NCBI RefSeq assembly: GCF_030406665.1
Contig: NZ_CP129121.1
Location: forward strand, 3,472,001 to 3,536,000
DNA length: 64,000 bases
From: Halomonas halophila
Lineage (GTDB): Bacteria > Pseudomonadota > Gammaproteobacteria > Pseudomonadales > Halomonadaceae
Reading direction: 5' to 3'
The notes beneath the pieces were generated by a model. The model had not been told where the DNA came from and searched no databases. It was given only the letters and a program-made list of their open reading frames with translations. The first letter of the stretch is position 1. Every line of letters begins with the position of its first letter. A program made the translations under genes and the position numbers. Shown in pieces: positions 25,656 through 34,039 of the stretch.

Positions 25656-26756
25656 TCAACCGACCAGCGCCTCCCGCGACTTCAGGTAGTCGAGCTCACC
25701 GATGCCGGTGAAGGCGCTGACCCGCTGCTGGAAGTCGCGATAGGCCTCGAAGATCCGCTTCGAGGCCTCGTCGTTCTCGACCTGCCGCTGGATGACCTGC
25801 CCGGACGACTCGTGCAGCGCCGCCATGACGTCGTCGGGGAAGCGGCGCAGCTTGACGCCGTGATCGTCGACCAGGGTCCGCAGCGCCTCGGCATTGCGGA
25901 AGGCGAACTCGCTGAGCATCGCCAGATTGGAGGCCCGGCAGGCCTCGGTGACCACCGCCTTGAGATCGTCCGGCAGGGCGTTCCAGGCCTCCAGGTTGAC
26001 CGTGCCCTCGAGGATCGCGCTGGGCTCGTTCCAGGCCGAGGTATAGTAGTAGTCGGCCACCTGATGCAGGCCGAAGGCCAGGTCGTTGTAGGGGCCGACC
26101 CAGTCCGCGGCGTCGAGCACCCCGGTCTCCATGGAGGTGAAGATCTCGCTGCCCGGAATCGTCAGGGTGGTCACCCCGATGCCGTTCATGGCCTCGCCGG
26201 CAAGCCCCGGCAGGCGCAGCTTGAGCCCCTGCATGTCGTCCAGCGAGTGGATCTCCTTCTTGAACCAGCCGGCCATCTGGGTACCGGTGTTGCCCACCGC
26301 GAAGGGCTTGAGGTTGTGCTCGGCATAGAGCTCGTCCCACAGCGCCTGACCGCCGCCGTAGTAGAGCCAGGCGTTGGTCTCGGTGGCGGTCATGCCGAAC
26401 GGCACGGCGGTGAAGAACTGCGCCGCGGCGGCCTTGCCGCGCCAGTAGTAGGAGGCGGAGTGGCCCATCTCGGCGGTGCCGGCCGAGACCGCGTCGAAGA
26501 CCTCCAGCGCCGGGACCAGCTCACCGGCACCGTGGACCTTCACCCGCATGCGTCCACCGGACATGCGCTCGATGCGCTCGGCGAGGTCGTTGGCGCCGGT
26601 GCCCAGGGCCGGGAAGTTCTTGGGCCAGGAGGTCACCATGTTCCAGGTGATGGTCTCCTGGGCGCTGGCGGTGCTGACGAAGGGGGCGGCGACGGCACCG
26701 GCGGTGCCGGCCCCCAGGGTCTTGAGGCTGGTCTTGAGAAAGTTGCGACGCTCCAT
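25656..26756 (-). CDS. TRAP transporter solute-binding protein (DctP family), Tat-exported
   Basis: A 366-residue periplasmic binding protein. The signal peptide MERRNFLKTSLKTLGAGTA has the twin-arginine motif RRNFLK and ends near VSTASA. The mature part is like TakP-type proteins: ITWNMVTSWPKNFPALGTG, KVHGAGELVPALEVFDAVSAGTAEMGHSASYYW, and GVLDAADWVGPYNDLAFG, with the conserved arginine in LKLRLPG. The TakP group binds 2-oxo acids. No dctQ or dctM is adjacent, so the membrane subunits must lie elsewhere or the protein serves another transporter. The start MERRNFLK is preceded by AAGGAG at a slightly long distance. Confidence 0.88.
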   Translation of the reverse strand: MERRNFLKTSLKTLGAGTAGAVAAPFVSTASAQETITWNMVTSWPKNFPALGTGANDLAERIERMSGGRMRVKVHGAGELVPALEVFDAVSAGTAEMGHSASYYWRGKAAAAQFFTAVPFGMTATETNAWLYYGGGQALWDELYAEHNLKPFAVGNTGTQMAGWFKKEIHSLDDMQGLKLRLPGLAGEAMNGIGVTTLTIPGSEIFTSMETGVLDAADWVGPYNDLAFGLHQVADYYYTSAWNEPSAILEGTVNLEAWNALPDDLKAVVTEACRASNLAMLSEFAFRNAEALRTLVDDHGVKLRRFPDDVMAALHESSGQVIQRQVENDEASKRIFEAYRDFQQRVSAFTGIGELDYLKSREALVG

Positions 26757-26947
26757 GGAGAGGGCGGCTCCTTGTCCTTGCTGTTCTTTTCGTATCGCAT
26801 GCCGAAGCATGTCAGTGTCCGCCGGGCAGTATCGCGAAAGCGGCATTTATCAGCAAGCGAACGACTGCGTCAGCAGTTCGGTTGGCCTGTCGGCTCGGGA
26901 TCACACGAACACGAACCAGGCGTCGTATCGGCGCTCTGCTCCCGCTG

Positions 26948-27370
26948 TCAGTCCTGAATGACCACGTTGGCTCGAGTGCCTATGTGCTCCATCAACGCAT
27001 CACGATCGTCTTTGGCCAACAGGCCGGTATAGAGCGTAGTCCGTTTAGCCGTTCCCTCTTTATCGTGATGAACAACGATCTTGCTTTCCCCTTTCTTCTT
27101 CACGCTCTGAATCGACGAGTAAGGGATTGTCTTCTTCGGAGAAATGGGCGTTTTCCTTGACTCCAGATGTTCATCGAAGACTCTGAACGGGTGATAAAAA
27201 TGGCTGAGCAGGCCGAAACCAATACCTGCCACTCCAAATACAGTAAAGAGAAAACGTATCTCGTCAGATAAACTCGACATCGCCAGTGCAAATGCGATGA
27301 GCACACAGCCTCCGAAAAGCTGTGCGTATCGCTCGACGGGCTTCGCCTTAAAAGCACATATCAGTTGCAT
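26948..27370 (-). CDS. AT-rich two-helix membrane protein of unknown function
   Basis: A 140-residue protein with two adjacent membrane segments (YAQLFGGCVLIAFALAMSSL and FLFTVFGVAGIGFGLLSHFY) and a soluble, lysine-rich C-terminal half (TIPYSSIQSVKKKGESKIVVHH) that could be a small PH-like beta domain. The start MQLICAF at 27370 has AAGGAAA seven bases upstream; the frame is open to 27427. Base composition is clearly lower in GC than the neighbours, suggesting later acquisition. It lies just downstream of the candidate immunity genes on the same strand and could belong to the same accessory cluster, but no family was recognised. Confidence 0.6.
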   Translation of the reverse strand: MQLICAFKAKPVERYAQLFGGCVLIAFALAMSSLSDEIRFLFTVFGVAGIGFGLLSHFYHPFRVFDEHLESRKTPISPKKTIPYSSIQSVKKKGESKIVVHHDKEGTAKRTTLYTGLLAKDDRDALMEHIGTRANVVIQD

Positions 27371-27474
27371 TGCGTTGCTTTCCTTAGCCATTTTCAGCGT
27401 CAACAGTTCATGGATGACATCGACCACATCGCGTCGAAACCTTCAAGCGAAGCTAGTACCTACTTGCTGTGCCA

Positions 27475-28530
27475 TCACAGATAGAGCGCATTGATCTTGC
27501 CCTGCTGGGCCTCGACGTAGCGGTCATAGGTGGCGTCGTCCATGTCGCGCCAGAAGCGCGGGTCGCGGACGGTGTGGTGGTCATGCTCGCGGGTGGTGGG
27601 GTCCGCCGGCCGGTCCTGTTCCAGCATGGGGAAGTCCGGCAGCGGCTGGGATACGTCCATATAGCGCTGAAGCATGTCCCAGGTGGCACGCTGCTCGAGG
27701 TGGCTCTGGGTGGCACCGAACATCCCCACCAGGCGCACCTGAATCTCGTCGAGATGGTGCACCAGACTCAGCGAGTACTGAGGCGAGCCCTGCGGGTCCG
27801 GGGTGCTCAGCAGGTGGCAATCGAACTCGTAAAAGGGCCGCACATCCGCGACCTGCCAGGCAGTGCGCTTTTTGCTGGGATCAGTGAAGACGGTCACCTC
27901 ACCGGTGCGGCGATTCAGTTCCCACATGGGGCCTGGCTGCATGCCGGCGGCGAAGTTGGGGGCAAGGCGCTGAACTAGCGAAGCCCCCCCCCAAAGCACA
28001 AGGAAAACAAGTAAAAAGATGAGAATAATCAACCAGCCAGAATAATCTAATAAATTAGATATATAGCTTCCATATCTTGCATTATTAGCTGACATTACTG
28101 CCATTGCCAGCACAGTTATAACGACTATGGGAGTAATAAAAAAAAGTCCCACTACTCCACAGGCTCGAGCCATGCCAAAGATAAAGGCCCGCTTGGTATG
28201 GCTTGTAAAGCGAATGCACTCCTCGTCCCAGCGCAGCGGCTGATCGACCCGATATTCAGGATCCTTGAGTTTGGCTACGGTCGGATCGGCCTCGTATTGA
28301 CGCAGCTTTTGCGGGCTATTGTGCTGCCATTCGTGCATCGGACTGATATCGATGCTGGGGTTGCGATGCGCTAGGCGCTCGCCGCCAGCAGCGAAGGCGC
28401 GAAACTTGCGCGAGTGCCGGCCTTCGCCGGCGGGGCGCCGCCGAAGCCGATCCGGGGTATAGGCGTCCTCGGCATAGGCGCTTCGCGGTACCGTCGTCGC
28501 TTCCCTCGGCCCCTCACAGGTAAAGTGCAT
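27475..28530 (-). CDS. Tandem membrane protein copy 1, candidate type VI immunity protein (DUF6708-like)
   Basis: A 351-residue protein nearly identical to its upstream neighbour (copy 2) in the N-terminal ~100 and C-terminal ~170 residues. Two central hydrophobic segments (GVVGLFFITPIVVITVLAMAV and GWLIILIFLLVFLVLWGG) differ strongly from copy 2. The C-terminal half runs MWELNRRTGEVTVF...ADVRPFYEFDCHLLS...QGKINALYL. ATG 28530 overlaps the end of copy 2 by 17 bases; no ribosome-binding site is clear, and MHEW at 28338 is an alternative. A membrane protein directly downstream of a pore-forming effector fits an immunity role; this is inference. The membrane segment is AT-rich and has C9 and A8 runs. 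Confidence 0.6.
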   Translation of the reverse strand: MHFTCEGPREATTVPRSAYAEDAYTPDRLRRRPAGEGRHSRKFRAFAAGGERLAHRNPSIDISPMHEWQHNSPQKLRQYEADPTVAKLKDPEYRVDQPLRWDEECIRFTSHTKRAFIFGMARACGVVGLFFITPIVVITVLAMAVMSANNARYGSYISNLLDYSGWLIILIFLLVFLVLWGGASLVQRLAPNFAAGMQPGPMWELNRRTGEVTVFTDPSKKRTAWQVADVRPFYEFDCHLLSTPDPQGSPQYSLSLVHHLDEIQVRLVGMFGATQSHLEQRATWDMLQRYMDVSQPLPDFPMLEQDRPADPTTREHDHHTVRDPRFWRDMDDATYDRYVEAQQGKINALYL

Positions 28531-29536
28531 TGATCTTGCCCTGCTGGGCCTCGACGTAACGCTCATAGGTGGCGTCGTCCATATCACGCCAGAAGCGCGG
28601 GTCGCGGCCGGTTTCCCTGTCATGCTCGCGGGTGGTGGGGTCGGCCGGCCGGTCCTGTTCCAGCATGGGGAAGTCCGGCAGCGGCTGGGACACGTCCATA
28701 TAGCGCTGCAGCATGTCCCAGGTGGCGCGCTGCTCGAGATGGCTCTGGGTGGCGCCGAACATCCCCACCAGGCGCGCCTGGACCTCATCGAGGTGATGCA
28801 CCAGGCTCAGCGAGTACTGGGGCGAGCCCTGCGGGTCCGGGGTGCTCAGCAGGTGGCAGTCGAACTCGTAAAAGGGCCGCACATCCGCGACCCGCCAGGC
28901 GGTGCGCTTCTTGCTGGGATCGGCGAAGACGGTCACCTGGCCGGTGCGGCGATTCAGCTCCCACATGGGCCCGGGCTGCATACCGGCGGCGAAGTTGGGA
29001 GCAAGACGCTGTATTAGTGCCGCAGGACACCAAATAAAGAACGATATTAAAAACACTACCAAAGGCATCTGCCAGTCAAAAAAATCAAAAAAATTGTCTA
29101 TGAAATCGCCATAACGAGCTCCATAAGCATCCATGGCAGCCAAAACAACAGAAGTCAGGAAAAAAACTGATACAGTAATCCCCCCCCCGACCAAACCAAA
29201 TACTCGTGCCATGCCAAAAATAAAGGCACGCTTCGTATGACTAGTAAAGCGAATACATTCCTCGTCCCAGCGCAATGGCTGATCGACCCGATATTCAGGA
29301 TCCTTGAATTTGGCTACGGTCGGATCGGCCTCGTATTCACGCAGCTTTTGCGGGCTATTGTGATGCCACTCGTGCATCGGGCTGATATCCACGCTGGGAT
29401 CGCGATGCGCCAGGCGCTCGCCGCCGGCGGCGAAGGCGCGGAACTTGCGCGAGTGCCGGCACTCGCCGGCGGAGCGCCGCCGAAGCCGATCCGGGGTATA
29501 GGCGTCTTCACCATAAAACGGGTCCGTCTCAGCCAT
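28514..29536 (-). CDS. Tandem membrane protein copy 2, candidate type VI immunity protein (DUF6708-like)
   Basis: A 340-residue paralogue of copy 1. It starts MAETDPFYGEDAYTPD inside the last codons of the effector gene (8-base overlap), which strongly implies coupled expression with the effector. Two central membrane segments (GGGITVSVFFLTSVVLAAM and MPLVVFLISFFIWCPAALIQ) are flanked by soluble regions shared with copy 1. I believe the conserved C-terminal part belongs to DUF6708, a family often beside type VI genes, but could not verify this. In Vibrio, immunity to the VasX pore-former is given by a membrane protein encoded next to it, which fits this position. Confidence 0.65.
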   Translation of the reverse strand: MAETDPFYGEDAYTPDRLRRRSAGECRHSRKFRAFAAGGERLAHRDPSVDISPMHEWHHNSPQKLREYEADPTVAKFKDPEYRVDQPLRWDEECIRFTSHTKRAFIFGMARVFGLVGGGITVSVFFLTSVVLAAMDAYGARYGDFIDNFFDFFDWQMPLVVFLISFFIWCPAALIQRLAPNFAAGMQPGPMWELNRRTGQVTVFADPSKKRTAWRVADVRPFYEFDCHLLSTPDPQGSPQYSLSLVHHLDEVQARLVGMFGATQSHLEQRATWDMLQRYMDVSQPLPDFPMLEQDRPADPTTREHDRETGRDPRFWRDMDDATYERYVEAQQGKINALYL

Positions 29537-32500
29537 CGTCTGTGTCGTCCTTGTCGTTCGTCTCGTCGGCCCAGTAGGGCTGGTCGTACTCGGTAAAGTC
29601 CGGCGTGCTTTGTGCCGACGCCGAAATGTCGGCGGGGTCGGTCAGCGGCGCCGGTGCGGGCAGCACCCTCGGCAGGTAGGGCACCTCACTCAGCCTCCAC
29701 TGCACCCGCACCGCCCAGCCGTGGCGGATGCGCCTCTCGCTCATGCCGCGGCCGCGGAACTCATCGTCCGGAGTATGCACGTAATACTCCACGCCATGGG
29801 CGGTCTCGCGCTGGAAGAGCGGTTGGCGATCCCCGCCAACGGGCTCCATGTCATGCTCCCACCAACCATATCGAACGTCCTTGTTATAGACCCCGGTATC
29901 GACCGCCTGCTGCCGACGAAGATGCGCGTGGATCTCCCAGCCGGCCGCGAGACCCGGCAAATTGCTCTCGATGGTGATGCGAGTATTGGCCGTGGGCGAT
30001 CGCGTCTCCCCGATCAGATCAAGACCGGCGGGGCCGTCACCGAGGAGGCGATCGAGGGCCGCGGCTGGCCTCTGTGCCGCTTCGGGCACCAGGCCGATGC
30101 CCGGCGGGGTCCGCTCGACCAGGGGCTCTACGGAAATGGGCGCAATGCGCTCGATGCGGATGCGGATGCCGGCGAACAGGCTGACCAGGCGGTCGTACGC
30201 CTCGGTCGGCTCCTGCAGCCAGGGGGCACGATGCCCATGGGTGCCGAAGGGCCCCATGCGCAGCCACTCCTCGATCTCGTCGTCCGAGAGCCACATGGCG
30301 ACCAGCGCCCCGGCGATCGACAGCCCGAGGGCGATCCAGCCCACCGGCCCCAGGCCCAGCCACAGCGCGCTGGTGGTAAGCAGCCCGGACCCCGCCACCA
30401 CAAAGGTGCCGGCGGCGGCCACGCCCAGGGCGACGCCCGCCCCCCAGTTGCCGTTGCGTATGCTGGTGACGGCATCCCAAGCGAACAGCGCGGCAGTCAA
30501 TATCCCTGCCGCAGTGCCGCCGATGGTGATTAAGGTCACATAGGCCGGCAGACGTGCCGCAAGACTGGGGAATACCTTCCCGATAGTTACCCCCCAAGGA
30601 GCTTTGCGGCTGATGGCCTTGGCGCGAAGCCAGGTCAACTGCTGATGACGCTCGCCGAAAAATTCCACAGCCTTGGTAGAAGCTACAAACAAATCGAGCA
30701 CAGCACTTCCGATGCCTGCCCGCTGTCTCGTAGATTTGTCGTTTCCCCTCCGTGAAACCTCCTGCCTGAGGTTTAAGAACTCGATCACGGCGATGATATA
30801 GGGCAGGCGCACCGCATCGGCGCTGCGCGACAGGCTATATTGGCGGCGGGCGCGTCGGCTGATCGCCGCGGCCCTGGAGTCCTCATCAACCACCAGCACC
30901 TCGAGGGCCTGATCGCCCGCGGCCTGTGTCAGGTTGTTGGCGACCTCTTGGGTCAGCTTCCGCCCCGTGGCATCGCGAACGGCGCTCCTCACCCGGTCCG
31001 AGGCGCGGCTCAAGTCACTCTGCAAGCGCTGGCGGTCCGCCGGCGTCAGGCCATTGACCAGGCCGTCTTGCGCGTCGGCCACGCCGAGAATGACCTTGCC
31101 GATCGCCTGGCTGGGCGGCATGCTCTGCATCCCGCTCAGCAGGTCCGGCATACCGGCCCGCGCGAGCCGTGCCACCGAAGGAAAGATCGTGGCAACGGTT
31201 ATCTCCGAACCGGCGTCCTTCAGCATCAGCATGGCGTGCTCGGCCATCTTGCCAAGGACATGATCGATCGCCCCCGTCCAGCGCTTCAGCTCCGGCACCA
31301 GGGACAGCCCTCCGCCTTCGACCAGACCGGCGAGCAACGCCGTATCCAGCAGCTGAATATCCTCCTCTCCCGGCGGGTCCATCTGACTCTGGGCCGCCAG
31401 CGCACCGAGGCGAACGCGCCCATCGCCGTGATTGATCTCTTCCTCGGGCAGCACGAGCGGGCCATCCAGCGGCGAGTCCTCATGGCTCGGGAACAGCATG
31501 CGATGCAGGGCATAGCCGCTGCCGTCCTCGATCACGCTGATGAGATAGCGCTGCGTACGACTGAACTCCACAGGCGGTTCGTCATGCAGGCCATCGGCAT
31601 GCGCCGACGTTTCACGCAGCCCCTGGAGCAGGTCGGCTGCCAAGGCATAGGCCCCCAGGTAGTCATGGCCCTCCAGGCTCAACAGGTCGGCCAGTACCGA
31701 CTGGCCTTCCAGGCTGATCAGGTGCCCATAGAGCGCCGTCTGATAGGCGTCGAACTGCTGGCGGGCGAGCTCTCGCTGAGCATCGCGCAGGATGCGGCTG
31801 AGCTCGCCGGTATCGCTCAGATCGGCCTCGTCGGCGAAGCGACGCAGCTCGTTTTCCTTTCCCTCGGCATCGTGGCGGCGCAGGATCGTGCGATTGACCA
31901 GGGCGGCGCATTCGTAGAACTCGTCTTCCGCGGCCAGCGTGGGCAGCTGCTGCAGATAGGCCAGGCCGGCCTGGCAGCCATTCGAGGCATGACGCATGGC
32001 GAACAGCGTATCCTCGATGACCAGGCCCGGAATATGGCGCGCACAGGCATCGGCCAGGCAGCTCTCGGCCTCACCAAGGCTCTGCTGCCAGATGTTGTCG
32101 GCCGACTCCTCCTCATCTTCCTCACTTTCTTCGGACGATGTCATCCGCTCCGACAGCACCTGAAGACGGGCGACGGCCTGGAGATAGGTCGGCGAGCGCG
32201 ACTCTCCCGCATCCCTGCCACTGCGCTGCCCCGCCTCGGCGGCTTCGCGCGCCTTGATCCCTCCGGCATCGAAGGCTTCCAGCTCCTTGACGAGGGTTGC
32301 ATGAAGCTCGCCCAGCGCGCTGCCGGACAGGTCCTGAGTCACCCGCTGCGGTTCGGCAAGCTGGAGTTCGATCAGGGGATCGCGCAGGCGCTGAGGCGAG
32401 TCTTCATCGAGGTAGTAAACGTATCCCTGAGTCGCATTCGTACCGCGACCGTTGAGGTTGATCGTGTTACCTCGACGCCCTTGCTCCAAAGGATTGGCTT

Positions 32501-33164
32501 CAAGGAAACCGAGCCGCGCGGCCGACCACTGCACCTCGGAGTAGGCGATCTTCAGCTCGCTATCGACATAGCGATCATCTTGTTTCCAAGGCAGCCAGAT
32601 TTCCTCGAGCATGACACCGGCCGCGGGGCGACGGTCATCGCGATAACTCCCTTGTTCATCGCGATGGGCGGCGAGATCGACGTCACGGAATTCCAGGCGC
32701 CCCGACGCCTGATTGGCCGTCACCTCGATCTCGCGCCAGAGGGAGTCCCGGTAAAAGAGATACAGGTAGCCGGCACGCAGCGGCAGCGCTGTTCGCTCGC
32801 GTGAATCGAGCGACTCCCACAGCGCCATCGGCAGAACGGGCTGGATGACGTTGTGCTGGAGACGCCTCTGCCGCGTCGTCTTGTACAGCCACTCGAAGAG
32901 TGGCAGGCGAATCGGCTCACCGTTTTCGCTGGCTATCTGCAGCTGAGCATCGACACGCGCATGTCCCTGCCAGTCCCACTGGTGCAGGACGCTGACAGGC
33001 TCCTGAAGCGGTTCTGTGTCGGCGCTGCCGAAGGCTTCGAGAGGCTCGCCATCGAACTGATCCACGATCACGATCTCGTGACCATCCGGGTGTTCCTTCC
33101 CCATCACCTGAATGAACAGCTTTTCTACCTCGCAGGCAGTATTGCCAAGCGTGCCATTGCTCAT
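29529..33164 (-). CDS. Large type VI secretion effector, VasX / BTH_I2691-like pore-forming toxin
   Basis: A 1211-residue protein. The N-terminal ~250 residues (VEKLFIQVMGKEHPDG, PLPLRAGYLYLFYRDSLWREIEV, EEIWLPWKQDDRYVDSE, LGFLEANP) have the features of the VasX N-terminal/BTH_I2691 family. A long helical middle is followed by a hydrophobic block at about residues 868-957 with three or four membrane helices (AYVTLITIGGTAAGILTAALF, GVALGVAAAGTFVVAGSGLL, LGLGPVGWIALGLSIAGALV), as in colicin-type pore-formers, and a ~250-residue soluble tail. The start ATG overlaps the adaptor stop by ATGA. Cluster order hcp-vgrG-adaptor-effector supports secretion on the VgrG spike. The activity is predicted from family and topology only. 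Confidence 0.78.
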   Translation of the reverse strand: MSNGTLGNTACEVEKLFIQVMGKEHPDGHEIVIVDQFDGEPLEAFGSADTEPLQEPVSVLHQWDWQGHARVDAQLQIASENGEPIRLPLFEWLYKTTRQRRLQHNVIQPVLPMALWESLDSRERTALPLRAGYLYLFYRDSLWREIEVTANQASGRLEFRDVDLAAHRDEQGSYRDDRRPAAGVMLEEIWLPWKQDDRYVDSELKIAYSEVQWSAARLGFLEANPLEQGRRGNTINLNGRGTNATQGYVYYLDEDSPQRLRDPLIELQLAEPQRVTQDLSGSALGELHATLVKELEAFDAGGIKAREAAEAGQRSGRDAGESRSPTYLQAVARLQVLSERMTSSEESEEDEEESADNIWQQSLGEAESCLADACARHIPGLVIEDTLFAMRHASNGCQAGLAYLQQLPTLAAEDEFYECAALVNRTILRRHDAEGKENELRRFADEADLSDTGELSRILRDAQRELARQQFDAYQTALYGHLISLEGQSVLADLLSLEGHDYLGAYALAADLLQGLRETSAHADGLHDEPPVEFSRTQRYLISVIEDGSGYALHRMLFPSHEDSPLDGPLVLPEEEINHGDGRVRLGALAAQSQMDPPGEEDIQLLDTALLAGLVEGGGLSLVPELKRWTGAIDHVLGKMAEHAMLMLKDAGSEITVATIFPSVARLARAGMPDLLSGMQSMPPSQAIGKVILGVADAQDGLVNGLTPADRQRLQSDLSRASDRVRSAVRDATGRKLTQEVANNLTQAAGDQALEVLVVDEDSRAAAISRRARRQYSLSRSADAVRLPYIIAVIEFLNLRQEVSRRGNDKSTRQRAGIGSAVLDLFVASTKAVEFFGERHQQLTWLRAKAISRKAPWGVTIGKVFPSLAARLPAYVTLITIGGTAAGILTAALFAWDAVTSIRNGNWGAGVALGVAAAGTFVVAGSGLLTTSALWLGLGPVGWIALGLSIAGALVAMWLSDDEIEEWLRMGPFGTHGHRAPWLQEPTEAYDRLVSLFAGIRIRIERIAPISVEPLVERTPPGIGLVPEAAQRPAAALDRLLGDGPAGLDLIGETRSPTANTRITIESNLPGLAAGWEIHAHLRRQQAVDTGVYNKDVRYGWWEHDMEPVGGDRQPLFQRETAHGVEYYVHTPDDEFRGRGMSERRIRHGWAVRVQWRLSEVPYLPRVLPAPAPLTDPADISASAQSTPDFTEYDQPYWADETNDKDDTDDG

Positions 33165-34039
33165 GCCCACACCTTCCCTGTGTTCGTTTCATGCGCTGCG
33201 TGATCGATGTGGTGGCGAAGCGCCTCGAGCCGCTCTTCCGCCGGGAGAGTCTCCATGTTCTCGGGCAAGCCTTCGCGATGGTGAACGAAGCGCAGCGCCA
33301 GATAACTCCGCCACTCTGTCAGGGGAATCGATAGCCGACCGGCTTCCTCGAGCACTGAGATGAAACACGCGGCGTGTTGCGCCGACCCGGGATCGAGTCC
33401 TGCCTTGGCCTCCAGCTCCGCCCACATCGGGTAATCGGCCACGAACTCCTCCAGGGCGGACTCTTCCTCACGCGTCAGCGTGATCATCTCCTGGGCGATA
33501 GAATCCACAGCATCACTCTCTTCGGCTGCTTGCTTGACGGCATGCCAGGCGGCACCCGACTCGGCTCGCTGCGCGAAGGTACCGCCGTACCAGTAGACCC
33601 CAGCCAGGGGCCCAAGCCAGCGCGCCGAAGGAGAATCGGCGCTCATCAGAACGGCCATGATCCAGGGGTCATAGAATCTCAGGAGCGCTCGCCTTCCTCC
33701 GTAGAACATCACTTCCAACAGTTTCTGCAGATGCGCCATGACGGCTTGTTTCGGCGCACTGCTGACCGCCATCACCCCTCGCAGTGGCGGCTCGCCCTGA
33801 CCATCGACGAAGGCCTGCCAGAGTGGACTCGACGGCGAGACGCGAACCGCCAGCGGACTCTTCTCGGACCACTCGGCATAGCGGGTGCCGTGAAAGAGGT
33901 AGTCCAGATCGGGAGAGGCCTCGAGTTCATAGATCCGCCGCAGGGTTCGCGCTTCTTGCTCGATCACTATCCAGGTATCCCGCTCCTTATCTTCAAGCAG
34001 CAGGCTCTCAAGGCTATCGGCACGATCTCGCTGACTCAT
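33161..34039 (-). CDS. DUF4123 type VI effector adaptor (Tap/TEC-like)
   Basis: A 292-residue cytoplasmic protein with the DUF4123 pattern: a first half with WIVIEQEARTLRRIYELEASPDLDYLFHGT, a middle with LLEVMFYGGRRALLRFYDPWIM and LGPLAGVYWYGG, and a helical C-terminal part. Such adaptors bind the VgrG tip and load a cognate effector without being secreted. It overlaps the vgrG stop (ATGA at 34036-34039) and is overlapped by the effector start, so the three are translationally coupled, which points to the next gene as its cargo. The true start MSQRDRAD is set by the overlap; the frame is open ten codons further upstream. Confidence 0.85.
   Translation of the reverse strand: MSQRDRADSLESLLLEDKERDTWIVIEQEARTLRRIYELEASPDLDYLFHGTRYAEWSEKSPLAVRVSPSSPLWQAFVDGQGEPPLRGVMAVSSAPKQAVMAHLQKLLEVMFYGGRRALLRFYDPWIMAVLMSADSPSARWLGPLAGVYWYGGTFAQRAESGAAWHAVKQAAEESDAVDSIAQEMITLTREEESALEEFVADYPMWAELEAKAGLDPGSAQHAACFISVLEEAGRLSIPLTEWRSYLALRFVHHREGLPENMETLPAEERLEALRHHIDHAAHETNTGKVWA

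Noticed and set aside
28531..28788. Upstream extension of candidate immunity copy 1 to 28788
   Set aside because: It runs through the 3' end of copy 2 in a different frame and encodes Arg/Ser/Trp-rich text; homology to copy 2 starts only downstream of 28530.
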